A stretch of 64,000 bases of DNA from Candidatus Marispirochaeta associata (GCA_001749745.1 JWTM01000532.1:124001-188000); one strand, 5' to 3'; shown: positions 16,919 to 26,355, counted from the stretch's first letter. A program made the numbers and translations. Notes: generated by a model from the letters alone, not told the origin.

Positions 16919-16981
16919 TTAGACCAGTTTGATAATTACAATTACCAGAATCACTACAACCAGTGCGGTTACCAGACCCAT
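16919..16981 (-). CDS. Possible 20-aa hydrophobic peptide
   Basis: A very short frame starts at an ATG (16981) with an ideal AGGAGG ribosome site five bases upstream. It encodes 20 residues, almost all V, I, L or A, with a single lysine near the C-terminus, enough to cross a membrane once. It lies downstream of the ABC permease gene on the same strand and upstream of the tRNA-Gly promoter. It could be a small membrane protein, a type I toxin-like peptide, or chance coding. The strong ribosome site and uniform hydrophobicity argue against chance. Confidence 0.45.
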   Translation of the reverse strand: MGLVTALVVVILVIVIIKLV

Positions 16982-17051
16982 GCTTTCCTCCTGCTGTCCT
17001 TGTAATTAGTAGCCTAACCATACCAGTTAGAGGTGGGGAAATCAAGAAAAA

Positions 17052-18176
17052 TTATCGCTTGATGGCCCTTTCCCGACGGTAACAGCCAATGGTAAAGCTA
17101 AGTATCAGGATGATATAGATCAGGGTCCATACAACAACAAGAAGCCATTGAACAAAGGAGAAACGGTCGATGGCGATAATCCGGATCAAGAGCGCCAGAT
17201 TGACAACCGGTATATGGAACTTCCAGGCGGGTAGAGGGGCGATCTGGCTGTTCTGAGCCAGGTAAACCGCACCCATAGAGAGTATTAGGAGGGGCATCCC
17301 GCTTAATTGGGCTTCCCGGACCGACCGGGTAAGCGTTCCGAGTAACAGTTGCAGGGCTGCAAAAAGCGCAGTGGCGAGAATAATGAAAGTAATGAGGGCT
17401 ACGACCTGTTGAAAATTCAAGCCCAGTTGCATCGGCTCCGGGCCTGCGATAGAAGGAATAAAGCGGTACGAGAGATAGACGCCCAGGAAGTATGCCCCCA
17501 CGCTGGCCAACGAGGCGAAGAGTAGGGCCAACTCCTTGCCGGCTACGATTGCTCCGCGCGGTGCGGCTGTGGCAAGAAGGGGTTCCAGGCTGCCCCGTTC
17601 CCGTTCCCCGGCGCTCAGGTCCGCCGCAATCGGCAGGGGACAGCTGACGGCGAAGATCAGGATCATAAACGGCAGGAGCAGGGCCAGAAAGAGCCTCCCG
17701 GCAGCTAATTCCGGGTCGAGTAATGGTTTGAGAATGATAGGAGAGGCCTTTTCTGCGGAATCCTGTTGCAACTGCTTAGGATTCTCGACCAATGAGCTCA
17801 CCAGTGAAGCGGCGTTTATCGAAGAGGGATTTATATTGTCGAAATATAGAAAGTAATTTCCATTGCTCTCTGTTTCAAGAATAATATCAAAGCCGTCGAA
17901 TAGGAGCTGCTTATCGAAGTTCTCGACCGGTACTATTTCCAACTGAGGTGAGTTCAGGCTCGGACTCTCAAGCTCTTCGCCGATGGTCGCTACACGAAAA
18001 TGAGCGTCGGATACTGCTTGAATCGGCTCCTCCTGGCTGAGTACCCAGAACAGCAGCGGAAAGAGGATCAACGGGAGAACGATCGAGAGAATCAGGGTAC
18101 GCGGATCCCGAAGCAGATCGGTAATCTCTTTATAGAACACGGCACGGATGGTATCGAGAAAACCGGATTGCATCAT
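17052..18176 (-). CDS. natB: ABC transporter permease (NatB/ABC-2 type)
   Basis: This 374-aa inner-membrane protein has one N-terminal membrane helix (about 26-46), an extracytoplasmic region of about 130 residues, then five or more membrane helices, the layout of NatB-like ABC-2 permeases. It overlaps the ATPase gene by 4 bases, so the two form an exporter. Bacillus NatAB exports Na+, but related pairs carry other substrates, so the symbol indicates family only. Confidence 0.75.
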   Translation of the reverse strand: MMQSGFLDTIRAVFYKEITDLLRDPRTLILSIVLPLILFPLLFWVLSQEEPIQAVSDAHFRVATIGEELESPSLNSPQLEIVPVENFDKQLLFDGFDIILETESNGNYFLYFDNINPSSINAASLVSSLVENPKQLQQDSAEKASPIILKPLLDPELAAGRLFLALLLPFMILIFAVSCPLPIAADLSAGERERGSLEPLLATAAPRGAIVAGKELALLFASLASVGAYFLGVYLSYRFIPSIAGPEPMQLGLNFQQVVALITFIILATALFAALQLLLGTLTRSVREAQLSGMPLLILSMGAVYLAQNSQIAPLPAWKFHIPVVNLALLIRIIAIDRFSFVQWLLVVVWTLIYIILILSFTIGCYRRERAIKR

Positions 18177-18904
18177 GAGGCCTGCAACAGCTTAGACATA
18201 TAGGTTCCCAATCCTCCGGGAAACTCACCCGGCGGCGACAGTGCATTCAATTCGCCCTTGTGAAGCACCACTACCCGGTCGCTTAGGGCAGAGACGGCTT
18301 CAATCTGATGGCTGGAAAAAAGTACCGTGCCGCCTTTTTTGGCGTAGGTTTTAATGAATTGAAAGATATTCTCAGCCGCCTTGAGATCCAGGCCGTTAGT
18401 CGGCTCGTCCAACAGGAGGAGCTTGGGACGATGGATGATCGCCCGGGCAATCAAGGTCTTTTGTCGCATCCCGGTGGAGAAATCGGCGCTGCGCCGGTTG
18501 AGAAAATCACTCATATCGAGGAGAGCGGAGATCTCCTTCAGGCGGGTATCGAACTCCTTTTTTTCTATACCGTTCAGCCGGGCAAAGTAGGCGATGTTCT
18601 CTTTTGCGGAGAGTCGCTCGTACAGTCCGCTTTGCAGGCCGAAGAGGATTCCCATGGATCGGCGGATTTCCCGGGCTTCTTGGCGCAGACTGAACCCGCA
18701 GATCCTCCCGTTTCCCGCGGTCGGCTCGAGCATGGTGGCAATCATCCGCAGGGCGGTACTCTTCCCGGCGCCGTTCTCGCCGACCAGGCCGATGATCTCT
18801 CCCGGATGGGCCTCGAGGCTCAAGTCCCTGACCGCCCATAGGGCGCCGGGGCGATACTGTTTTCCAATGCCGTCGAGTTCAACCGTCGGTTGCTCATCTA
18901 ACAT
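18173..18904 (-). CDS. natA: ABC transporter ATP-binding protein (NatA type)
   Basis: This 243-aa ATPase carries Walker A GENGAGKST near residues 38-46, a Q-loop in GLQSG, the signature FSTGMRQ, Walker B LLLLDEPTNGLD and the switch histidine in SSHQIEAV. It energises the downstream permease. The gene starts 71 bp from a divergent zinc-ribbon gene. Confidence 0.85.
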   Translation of the reverse strand: MLDEQPTVELDGIGKQYRPGALWAVRDLSLEAHPGEIIGLVGENGAGKSTALRMIATMLEPTAGNGRICGFSLRQEAREIRRSMGILFGLQSGLYERLSAKENIAYFARLNGIEKKEFDTRLKEISALLDMSDFLNRRSADFSTGMRQKTLIARAIIHRPKLLLLDEPTNGLDLKAAENIFQFIKTYAKKGGTVLFSSHQIEAVSALSDRVVVLHKGELNALSPPGEFPGGLGTYMSKLLQAS

Positions 18905-18975
18905 CGCTCCATCATACCGACGAAGGGTGAGCTTAGCAACTTCACATAACGAATAAGATAGTCTACTCTTTGCCT

Positions 18976-19251
18976 ATGTGCGTCTTATGCGGAACTCCCC
19001 TCCCGGAGGGGAAAATCTACCGATCCGACTCATGCAGCAACTGTGGTAAAGCATTGCGGACCTGTCGTAACTGCAAGTTTTATGCACCGGGGAAGCAGTA
19101 TGACTGCAGCGAGCATATCAGTGAACCGGTGTTCGACAAAGAAAAAGAGAACTACTGCGACTCTTTCTCACCCAATCGTTCAGTCGGTGGTGACCCGGGA
19201 AAGAGCAAGGCCGATGATGCCCGAGATGCATTCAACAATCTCTTCGACTGA
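18976..19251 (+). CDS. Small cysteine-rich zinc-ribbon protein
   Basis: This 91-aa protein contains four CxxC pairs or equivalents in its first 60 residues (C2/C5, C20/C23, C30/C33, plus C44 and a later Cys) and a charged, disordered tail. It looks like a zinc-binding adaptor; no function is evident. I chose the ATG at 18976 over an upstream TTG at 18970. Its 3' end overlaps the start of murI in another frame by about 38 bases. Confidence 0.7.
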   Translation: MCVLCGTPLPEGKIYRSDSCSNCGKALRTCRNCKFYAPGKQYDCSEHISEPVFDKEKENYCDSFSPNRSVGGDPGKSKADDARDAFNNLFD

Positions 19252-20065
19252 GGAGCATGCCGGTCTGATAGGCCGTCCCCGGCTGGCGGTTCTGGATTCG
19301 GGCGTCGGCGGGCTTCCCTATCTGCATTGGGTGTATCGCGAGTTCCCCGCCGCAAGCTACCTCTACCTGGCGGATACCGCCGCCTTTCCCTACGGTAATA
19401 GAGGTGCCGATGAGCTGACCGGACTGGTTCTCTCTCGGATCGACTGTTTACAGGCGGAATTTCAGCCTGATCTCTATCTTATAGCCTGTAATACCGCCTC
19501 TGTCGTAGCCTTGGAGTCCCTGCGCAAGCAATTTAACGTTCCCTTTGTGGGCGTGGTTCCCGCGGTAAAGCCGGCGGCTATAAAAAGCCGTAAGCGGCGA
19601 ATCGGCATTATCGCCACATCGGGAACAGTGGTAAACACCTATACAAATCGACTAATCGCGGAGTTTGCCGCCGACTGCACGGTTGTTCGCTATGCGGGCC
19701 AGGACATTGTCGATTTCGTCGAACGCTCCTATGCCCGGTCAGGTCCTGACGATCGACTGAACGCCGTGCGCGAGGCGTGCGCTTACTTTATTGATCAGGA
19801 TGTAGATAGCCTTGTGCTCGGATGTACCCACTTTCTCCATCTTCGGTCCGAGTTTCAGACGGTATTGGGTCCGGAGATCGAGGTTGTCGACTCGGTGGAG
19901 GGAGTCGGACGCCAGGTGTTGCGGAAGCTCCGGGAGCTGCCCGTTGAGGCTTCTGGCAATCCGACCTATCGCATATACACCACCGGATTCGGTGCGGAGG
20001 CGTCTTATAGAGATTTTTCCCGTATTTACGGCGCTGAATACCAGGGAGCGCTGCCATGCCCTTAG
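19214..20065 (+). CDS. murI: Glutamate racemase
   Basis: This enzyme interconverts L- and D-glutamate, giving the D-glutamate of peptidoglycan. The family motif DSGVGG is at about residues 28-33. The two catalytic cysteines lie in ACNTAS (C92) and GCTHF (C204). Length 283 aa fits the family. The frame is open to 19043, but the part upstream of 19214 overlaps the zinc-ribbon gene and is not MurI-like; the ATG at 19226 is an alternative start. It overlaps rsgA by 10 bases. Confidence 0.9.
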   Translation: MMPEMHSTISSTEEHAGLIGRPRLAVLDSGVGGLPYLHWVYREFPAASYLYLADTAAFPYGNRGADELTGLVLSRIDCLQAEFQPDLYLIACNTASVVALESLRKQFNVPFVGVVPAVKPAAIKSRKRRIGIIATSGTVVNTYTNRLIAEFAADCTVVRYAGQDIVDFVERSYARSGPDDRLNAVREACAYFIDQDVDSLVLGCTHFLHLRSEFQTVLGPEIEVVDSVEGVGRQVLRKLRELPVEASGNPTYRIYTTGFGAEASYRDFSRIYGAEYQGALPCP

Positions 20066-20994
20066 GTCGCGTCGCTTCCGGAATAAATAATATCTATACC
20101 GTTCGCGGGGAGAGCGAGACCGTTCTCTGCCGCATTAAGGGCAAAAAACTCCAGCAGGATTTAGGCCGTTACAACCCGATTGCCGTCGGGGATTGGGTCG
20201 ACTACGAGGCGGACGCCCATAATCCCGGGTATGGATTGATAACCGGCCGGCAGGAGCGGAAGAACGTTTTCGCCCGGCTCAACCGAAAACGAAGAACCAT
20301 GCAGACCATCGTCGCCAATATGGATCAGCTGATCTGCATAACCTCCCCCGAGTCTCCGCCCTTCAGGCCGCGCTTTATCGACCGGGTTCTGGTGGCCGCG
20401 GCTATCGGCGATCTCCCGGTTCTTTTACTGGTAAATAAGATAGATCAGGGCCTAGATCCGGAGATGGAACGCCGGCTCAACGCTTATGCAGAAATCGGTA
20501 TTCAGCTGCACTACTGCTCGGCCGAGAACGGCGAGGGGCTGGATGATTTGCGGTCCCTGCTGGTGAATAAAGCCAGCGCTTTTGTCGGACAGTCGGGAGT
20601 AGGAAAGTCGACGATCTTGAACCGGCTGGTCCCGGGTGCCGACCTCGCGACCGGTGAAATTACCCGGAAATATAACCGCGGCAGCCACACCACCTGCTTC
20701 GCCTTAATGCTCGACGGCGATTTCCCCGGGATCCTGGTGGATACTCCCGGAATCCGGGAGATCGATATTGCGGGCATCGAAGCCCTTGATCTTGACCACT
20801 ATTTCCCTGAGTTTGTACCCTACTTAGGGGAATGTTCGTTTTCTCCCTGTTACCATGACCATGAACCGCGCTGTGCGGTTCGGCGTGCGGTCGAATCGGA
20901 TAAAATTCATCCGGACCGCTACGAAAGTTATCTACGCATTCTTGAGCAGTTGCGGCGAAGCGAGGAACTTAGCGGAAGGGGGCGGGGGATATGA
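20056..20994 (+). CDS. rsgA: Ribosome small-subunit-dependent GTPase A
   Basis: This is a circularly permuted GTPase that assists late maturation of the 30S subunit. An N-terminal OB fold (about 1-70) precedes the GTPase domain, whose motifs appear in permuted order: NKID near 127, then P-loop GQSGVGKS near 177-184, then DTPGIRE near 233-239. The C-terminal zinc site is CSFSPC...H...C. Length 312 aa is usual. It ends overlapping the next small gene by 4 bases. Confidence 0.95.
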   Translation: MPLGRVASGINNIYTVRGESETVLCRIKGKKLQQDLGRYNPIAVGDWVDYEADAHNPGYGLITGRQERKNVFARLNRKRRTMQTIVANMDQLICITSPESPPFRPRFIDRVLVAAAIGDLPVLLLVNKIDQGLDPEMERRLNAYAEIGIQLHYCSAENGEGLDDLRSLLVNKASAFVGQSGVGKSTILNRLVPGADLATGEITRKYNRGSHTTCFALMLDGDFPGILVDTPGIREIDIAGIEALDLDHYFPEFVPYLGECSFSPCYHDHEPRCAVRRAVESDKIHPDRYESYLRILEQLRRSEELSGRGRGI

Positions 20995-21194
20995 GTCGAA
21001 TTATAGCCGAGGTCCTGCTGGGCCTCTTTCGGTCCTGGGAGTTTCTGTTTGTTACCGGGGCTATTATTGTCTTTCTACCGATTGTCTTCTCCGTTGCTTC
21101 CCGGGATTTCAAGAAAGCCAAGCAGGAACGCCCTGCAGTGCGGGAACAGACCCGGTCGCAAACTGATTCCGGAGGCGACGATGAGACATCCTAA
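20991..21194 (+). CDS. Small single-pass membrane protein
   Basis: I do not recognise this 67-aa protein. One strong hydrophobic segment (about residues 17-36) is followed by a basic stretch (KKAKQER) and a polar tail, so the N-terminus anchors it and the tail is probably cytoplasmic. It overlaps rsgA by 4 bases (ATGA) and the next gene by 14. Confidence 0.7.
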   Translation: MSRIIAEVLLGLFRSWEFLFVTGAIIVFLPIVFSVASRDFKKAKQERPAVREQTRSQTDSGGDDETS

Positions 21195-21579
21195 AATCAA
21201 TCAATGGGATAAACAGATGAAGTCCCTCTTCGACGAGGTCGACGATTATCTCGAAGAGCACTACGGGCATCTCTATCCTCTGCATCCTAATCGAGCAAGC
21301 CGGGGCAGAACCTCTAATAAGGAGCATGACGGTTTATTTAACGTCGGCGCCGACTTCTCGTCCGGTTACGGTTCCTCGATCGGTCGCGGCTATGTGATCG
21401 ATGTGGATATGGTCACCCTATCCGAGGTGCCGGACAAGGTCGAGCATGAGATCCAGGAAGAGGTGGTCCAGCTAGTCAGGGAGCGACTGCCGAAATATTT
21501 CCCCAACCGGGATCTGTCCGTATCCCGGGATGGGAATGTATTCAAAATTCACGGCGATTTTTCCCTGGGTTCTCTATAG
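21181..21579 (+). CDS. Hypothetical protein
   Basis: I do not recognise this 132-aa soluble protein. A polar, glycine-serine-rich middle (about 40-75) is followed by a helical segment EVPDKVEHEIQEEVVQLVRERLPKYF split by charged residues. The ATG at 21181 overlaps the preceding gene by 14 bases; the frame is open further upstream, but that is the small membrane gene in another frame. Confidence 0.7.
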   Translation: MRHPKINQWDKQMKSLFDEVDDYLEEHYGHLYPLHPNRASRGRTSNKEHDGLFNVGADFSSGYGSSIGRGYVIDVDMVTLSEVPDKVEHEIQEEVVQLVRERLPKYFPNRDLSVSRDGNVFKIHGDFSLGSL

Positions 21580-21637
21580 AGGCTATTTGCTTTTTAGGTC
21601 AGAATGCATAGACTGTAAGGTAAGGAAGGAGTAAGAG

Positions 21638-22003
21638 ATGAAAGAACGAATCTCAAAGTTCCTGAGAATCTTAAAGATCGAGCTTGAAGATTTAGAAGAG
21701 GACATATCCACCCTGGCCGAACTGACGGAAGAACGCCGTCAGCAGCATGCGATCACCGAGTATGTCAGTATGGAAAACATCAGTCTCCTACGCCAAGAGT
21801 TTTCCGGCATTAAAGCGGTGGTTGAGCGTTTGGACAGTATGCAGCTGGACAGCAGTCAATCCTTCCAGGATTTTGTGGATTCCCTGAAGCGGCAGATTAA
21901 AGAGGTGATAATCTCTTCTGCCTACCCCGATGCGGTGAATATCTTCATAGAGCGCAAGATACAGAAGGTTGCCGATTATTTTGAACACAATGTTGTTCAA
22001 TAG
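21638..22003 (+). CDS. Hypothetical coiled-coil protein upstream of the V-ATPase operon
   Basis: I do not recognise this 121-aa protein. It is almost wholly helical, with heptad-like leucine/isoleucine spacing over residues 5-60, so a coiled coil is likely. AAGGAAGGAG lies 8 bases before the ATG. Its position just before the V-ATPase E gene suggests a possible link, but a 90-bp gap and a hairpin separate them. Confidence 0.65.
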   Translation: MKERISKFLRILKIELEDLEEDISTLAELTEERRQQHAITEYVSMENISLLRQEFSGIKAVVERLDSMQLDSSQSFQDFVDSLKRQIKEVIISSAYPDAVNIFIERKIQKVADYFEHNVVQ

Positions 22004-22039
22004 ACTAATAAATGATTGATCGATAAATATTGATTAAAA

Positions 22040-22056
22040 AGTAGTCCTCCACTACT
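22040..22056 (+). other. Small leader hairpin before the V-ATPase operon with CCTCC loop
   Basis: AGTAGT (22040-22045) and ACTACT (22051-22056) can pair, exposing CCTCC in a 5-base loop. CCTC is complementary to the GAGG of the ribosome site before the E-subunit gene. No U tract follows, so it is not a terminator. Confidence 0.35.
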
Positions 22057-22092
22057 ATGTGGACAGACCAATACTGCCGGAGAGAGGAAAGA

Positions 22093-22704
22093 ATGGACGT
22101 TCAACTGAATGAACTAATTGAGAAAATAAAGACCGAAGGAGTCTCCTCCGCCAAGGAAGAGGCCGCAACTATTCTGGATGAGGCTCGCAATAAGAAAGCC
22201 GAGATTATCAAAGAAGCTGAAGCCGAAGCCGAGAAGATACGATCCAATGCCAAGGCCGACGCGGCGCGGATGGAGCAGAGTGGTAAGGCCGCTCTCCAAC
22301 AGGCATCCCGGGATCTGATCCTTCAGGTGCGACGTTCGATCGAGGCCATCGGCGAGAGAGTCCTTCAAGCCAAGAGCTCCGAAGCCTTAAGCGGCGAAGC
22401 CTTAGCGGCTGTAATCAAGACAGCCGTGGAAAAATGGGACGGCGGCGAAGGTGAGCTGACGGTATTGGTCTCCGAAAAAGACGCTGAGAAACTCGGTAAA
22501 GGGCTTGAAGCGGAGCTCTCTAAGCTCTTCAAGGCCGGCGTTGAGCTGAAACCCTTCTCCGGTATCAGTGCCGGATTCCGGATCGGCAGCAAGGAGAGCG
22601 GAAGCTACTTCGACTTCTCCGCCAAGGAGATCGCCGATATGCTGGCCCAGCTGGTCAATCCTCAGGTAGCGGCACTCGTCGAGGAAGCGGCGAAAGAGTC
22701 GTAA
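22093..22704 (+). CDS. atpE: V-type ATP synthase/ATPase subunit E
   Basis: This is the peripheral stalk subunit of the V/A-type ATPase. It has a long charged N-terminal coiled coil (about 1-95, rich in K/E/A) and a globular C-terminal domain, the E-subunit layout. I chose the ATG at 22093, preceded by AGAGAGGAAA; the upstream ATG at 22057 has no ribosome site and adds residues unlike the family. It is the first gene of the operon E-DUF2764-A-B-D-I-K. Confidence 0.9.
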   Translation: MDVQLNELIEKIKTEGVSSAKEEAATILDEARNKKAEIIKEAEAEAEKIRSNAKADAARMEQSGKAALQQASRDLILQVRRSIEAIGERVLQAKSSEALSGEALAAVIKTAVEKWDGGEGELTVLVSEKDAEKLGKGLEAELSKLFKAGVELKPFSGISAGFRIGSKESGSYFDFSAKEIADMLAQLVNPQVAALVEEAAKES

Positions 22705-22714
22705 GGAGCGGCGT

Positions 22715-23248
22715 GTGTATTATTACCTTGTCGCAACCCTGCCGTTTCTGGATTTTGCCGCCACCCAGGAAGTAGATATTGACGGTTTTACGGCCTTTGC
22801 CCTCAGCATGCTGCCCGAGAAGGAGGGCGCCCTGCTGCTTGAAGCCGCCGAAGGCGGCGATTCTTCTCATCCCTTTATTCGAGAAGCCGCCGTATTTGAG
22901 GCTGAATTTGCCGCCGAGTTGGCCCGGAACCGGGCGCTTAAGCTCGGCCGGGACCCGGGGCAGTACCCGGAAGCCTCCCGGGCCTGGGTGAGCGAACGCG
23001 CCCGACAGCTGGCCGGTATCGAGGATCCATACGAGGCCGAGATGGGCACCATGCGGCTGCGCTGGGAGTTTCTGGAAGAGCTCGAGTCGGGACACTATTT
23101 CGATCTGGAGCGACTCATCGTCCACCTGTTGAAGCTCCAACTCCTAGACAGAAAACTTAAACTTACCGAAGAGCGGGGAACTGCCCGCTACGCCGAAACA
23201 TATGCACATATTACCCAAGCCCTGAAGGACGCCGACGTCGGCGTTTAG
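22715..23248 (+). CDS. DUF2764 protein of the V-ATPase operon
   Basis: This 177-aa protein starts MYYYLVATLP, as expected for DUF2764, a family found in V-ATPase operons of spirochaetes and some other bacteria at the position of subunit C. It is helical and soluble. It may serve as a C-like central stalk socket; that is inference from position. The GTG start at 22715 follows GTAAGGAG. Confidence 0.8.
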   Translation: MYYYLVATLPFLDFAATQEVDIDGFTAFALSMLPEKEGALLLEAAEGGDSSHPFIREAAVFEAEFAAELARNRALKLGRDPGQYPEASRAWVSERARQLAGIEDPYEAEMGTMRLRWEFLEELESGHYFDLERLIVHLLKLQLLDRKLKLTEERGTARYAETYAHITQALKDADVGV

Positions 23249-23274
23249 GGAAGCGGAGAGCGGAGTAGAATGAA

Positions 23275-25035
23275 ATGACGAAAGGAACGGTTGTAGGTAT
23301 AAACGGAAACATGGTCACCGTCGCCGTAGACGGGACCGTGTCAATGAACGAAGTTGGATACATCATCGTCGGCGATCAACGGCTTAAAGCCGAGGTTATT
23401 CGTGTCAATGCGAATAACGTCGAGGTACAGGTCTTTGAAGTTACCCGGGGAATCTCCATCGGCGATAAAGTCGATTTTAGCGGAGAGCTCCTCGCGGTTG
23501 AACTCGGTCCCGGACTACTGGGCCAGATCTACGACGGATTGCAGAATCCGCTTCCCCAACTGGCCGAGCAGTGCGGCTTCTTTCTTCAAAGGGGAGTCTA
23601 TCTAAACGCTCTTCCCCGGGAAGATAAGTGGGAGTTTACCCCCAGCGTCAAAGTGGGAGATACCCTTCTCCGAGGCGAGACGGTCGGTACGGTTCCCGAG
23701 GGAATCTTCAAACATAGGATTATGGTCCCCTTCGGCTTTCTCGGCAGCTATACGGTTGACTGGGTAGCCGATGCGGGCAGCTATACGGTGGAAGATAAGA
23801 TCGCCACCATTAAGGACGGCGACGGCAAGAGCTTCGATTTAACGATGAAGTTTGAGTGGCCCGTTAAGCGGGCGGTCACCGCCTACGACGAGCGGCTGAA
23901 ACCCTCGGAACCGATGGTCACCAAGGTACGGATCATCGACACCTTCTTACCCGTAGCCCGGGGCGGTACCTACTGTATCCCCGGACCCTTCGGCGCCGGT
24001 AAAACGGTGCTGCAGCAGGTAACCAGTAGGAACGCCGAGGTCGACGTAGTTATCATCGCCGCCTGCGGCGAGCGGGCCGGTGAGGTTGTAGAAACCCTCA
24101 AGGAGTTCCCTGAACTCCTCGACCCGCGGACCGGCAAGACTCTTATGGAGCGGACGATTATTATCGCTAACACCAGTTCTATGCCGGTAGCAGCTCGGGA
24201 AGCCTCGGTATATACCGCGGTAACCCTGGCCGAGTACTACCGTCAGATGGGGCTGCATGTCCTGCTCTTAGCGGATTCCACCTCACGTTGGGCTCAGGCC
24301 ATGCGCGAGATGTCCGGCCGCCTGGAAGAGATCCCCGGCGAAGAGGCCTTCCCGGCCTATCTTGAATCGACGATCGCCTCCTTCTACGAGCGGGCCGGTA
24401 TTGTGCGGCTCAAGGACGGAAGCGTCGGCTCGGTAACCATCGGCGGTACGGTCAGTCCCGCGGGCGGTAACTTCGAGGAACCGGTAACTCAGGCGACTCT
24501 GAAGGTTGTGGGGGCTTTCCACGGACTCTCCCGGGAACGCTCCGATGCCCGGAAATACCCCGCCATCCACCCGCTCGATTCCTGGTCGAAATATGAGGGA
24601 TCGGTTGATTTCGCCCGTACCGAGTATGCCCGGGAGCTCCTCTTCAGGGGGGATGAGATCGGACAGATGATGAAGGTCGTCGGTGAAGAGGGAACCAGCC
24701 TCGATGACTATGTACGCTATCTGAAGAGTGATTTCCTCGATGCGGTCTATCTCCAGCAGAACTCCTTCGACCCGGTCGATTTTGCCGTAACCGTAGAGCG
24801 GCAGAATCACACCTTCGACATCATCTTTGATATCCTCGGCGCCGAGATGGACTTCTCCAGTAAAGAGGAGGCCCGGAGCTACTTTAACAGCCTTCGCCAG
24901 CTCTTCCTGGACTACAACGGTACCCAGTGGCAGTCCGACGAGTTCAAGGAGCTCGAAAAGAAGGTTCTCGCTTCCATTAAGGAGCGCAAGACCGGAACCG
25001 AACCCAAAGCCGCGCGGATCCTGCAGGCTGTATAG
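23275..25035 (+). CDS. atpA: V-type ATPase catalytic subunit A
   Basis: This catalytic subunit hydrolyses or makes ATP in the V1 head. The P-loop GPFGAGKT is near residues 237-244, after the A-type non-homologous insert region (about 115-190). The catalytic glutamate follows in GERAGE, and SSMPVAARE and ADSTSRWAQA are further family motifs. Length 586 aa is standard. It begins 26 bp after the DUF2764 gene. Confidence 0.97.
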   Translation: MTKGTVVGINGNMVTVAVDGTVSMNEVGYIIVGDQRLKAEVIRVNANNVEVQVFEVTRGISIGDKVDFSGELLAVELGPGLLGQIYDGLQNPLPQLAEQCGFFLQRGVYLNALPREDKWEFTPSVKVGDTLLRGETVGTVPEGIFKHRIMVPFGFLGSYTVDWVADAGSYTVEDKIATIKDGDGKSFDLTMKFEWPVKRAVTAYDERLKPSEPMVTKVRIIDTFLPVARGGTYCIPGPFGAGKTVLQQVTSRNAEVDVVIIAACGERAGEVVETLKEFPELLDPRTGKTLMERTIIIANTSSMPVAAREASVYTAVTLAEYYRQMGLHVLLLADSTSRWAQAMREMSGRLEEIPGEEAFPAYLESTIASFYERAGIVRLKDGSVGSVTIGGTVSPAGGNFEEPVTQATLKVVGAFHGLSRERSDARKYPAIHPLDSWSKYEGSVDFARTEYARELLFRGDEIGQMMKVVGEEGTSLDDYVRYLKSDFLDAVYLQQNSFDPVDFAVTVERQNHTFDIIFDILGAEMDFSSKEEARSYFNSLRQLFLDYNGTQWQSDEFKELEKKVLASIKERKTGTEPKAARILQAV

Positions 25036-25056
25036 GACAAGGGAGAAAAAGAGACA

Positions 25057-26355
25057 ATGCGCAAGGTGTACAGCAAAATCGAATCAATATCCGGAAACGT
25101 TATTACCGTTTCCGCAAGTGATGTTAAATACGGCGACTTAGCGGTGATCTCCTCCGACCATGGCGAGTCCCTGGCCGAGGTTATCCGGATGCGGGGAGAG
25201 AAGGTCTCCCTGCAGGTCTTCTCCGGCGGCCGGGGTATCTCAACCGGCGATGAGGTTCGCTTCCTGGGGCACTCCATGAAGGTCTCCTTCTCGGACAACC
25301 TCTTGGGCCGGATCTTCGACGGTTCCGGCAGGCCGCGGGACAACGGACCGAGTCTGGAAGAGAACATGATCGAGATCGGCGGTCCGTCGGTCAATCCCGC
25401 CAAGCGGATTATTCCCCGCAACATGGTCCGGACCGGTATCCCGATGATCGACGTCTTCAACTCCCTGGTGGAGTCTCAGAAGCTGCCGATCTTCTCGGTA
25501 TCGGGCGAGCCCTACAACCAGCTTCTGGCCCGTATCGCCCTTCAGGCGGAGGTCGATATAATCATCCTGGGAGGAATCGGGCTGAAGTTCGACGACTACC
25601 TCTACTTCAAGGAGACCCTGGAAGAGGGCGGGGCGATGAGTCGTACGATCTTCTTCGTCCATACCGCCGCCGATCCGATCGTCGAAGCTCAGCTGGTCCC
25701 CGACGTGAGCTTGGCCGTGGCGGAGGGATTCGCCCTGAAGGGTAAGAAGGTTCTTACCCTGCTGACCGACATGACCAACTATGCGGATGCTATGAAGGAG
25801 ATCGCCATTACCATGGAGCAGGTCCCCTCGAACCGCGGTTATCCCGGCGATCTCTACTCTCAGCTTGCCTCCCGCTACGAAAAGGCGGTCGACTTCGAAG
25901 GCGCCGGATCGATCACGATTCTTGGGGTTACTACCATGCCCGGCGACGACGTCACCCACCCGGTACCGGATAACACCGGATACATCACCGAGGGGCAGTA
26001 CTACCTGAGGAATGGGCGAATCGAGCCCTTCGGTTCCCTTTCGCGGCTGAAGCAGCAGGTCAACAAGGATACCCGCGATGACCATCGGGCCCTGATGGAC
26101 GGAATGATCAAGCTCTATGCGGCTTATAAGGAGTCCCTGGAGAAGAAATCGATGGGATTCAGGATGTCCGACTGGGATACCAAACTCTTGAAATATGGAG
26201 ATCTCTTCGAACAGAAGATGATGGACCTGACGGTCAACATACCTCTGGAGCAGGCTCTGGATCTGGGATGGGAAATCCTGGCCGAGTGTTTCACCCCCGA
26301 AGAGACGGGCTTGCGTTCATCCCTGATTGACGAGTTCTGGCCCGGGGAGAAATAG
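25057..26355 (+). CDS. atpB: V-type ATPase subunit B
   Basis: This non-catalytic nucleotide-binding subunit of the V1 head (432 aa) has a degenerate P-loop ([10 protein letters not shown] near 146-155) and the conserved [14 protein letters not shown] region. It alternates with A in the hexamer. It ends directly at the start of the D gene with no gap. Confidence 0.97.
   Translation: MRKVYSKIESISGNVITVSASDVKYGDLAVISSDHGESLAEVIRMRGEKVSLQVFSGGRGISTGDEVRFLGHSMKVSFSDNLLGRIFDGSGRPRDNGPSLEENMIEIGGPSVNPAKRIIPRNMVRTGIPMIDVFNSLVESQKLPIFSVSGEPYNQLLARIALQAEVDIIILGGIGLKFDDYLYFKETLEEGGAMSRTIFFVHTAADPIVEAQLVPDVSLAVAEGFALKGKKVLTLLTDMTNYADAMKEIAITMEQVPSNRGYPGDLYSQLASRYEKAVDFEGAGSITILGVTTMPGDDVTHPVPDNTGYITEGQYYLRNGRIEPFGSLSRLKQQVNKDTRDDHRALMDGMIKLYAAYKESLEKKSMGFRMSDWDTKLLKYGDLFEQKMMDLTVNIPLEQALDLGWEILAECFTPEETGLRSSLIDEFWPGEK

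Noticed and set aside
25240-26085. Long open frame on the minus strand opposite V-ATPase subunit B
   Set aside because: It is a shadow of a well conserved gene in a GC-rich region, with no signals of its own.
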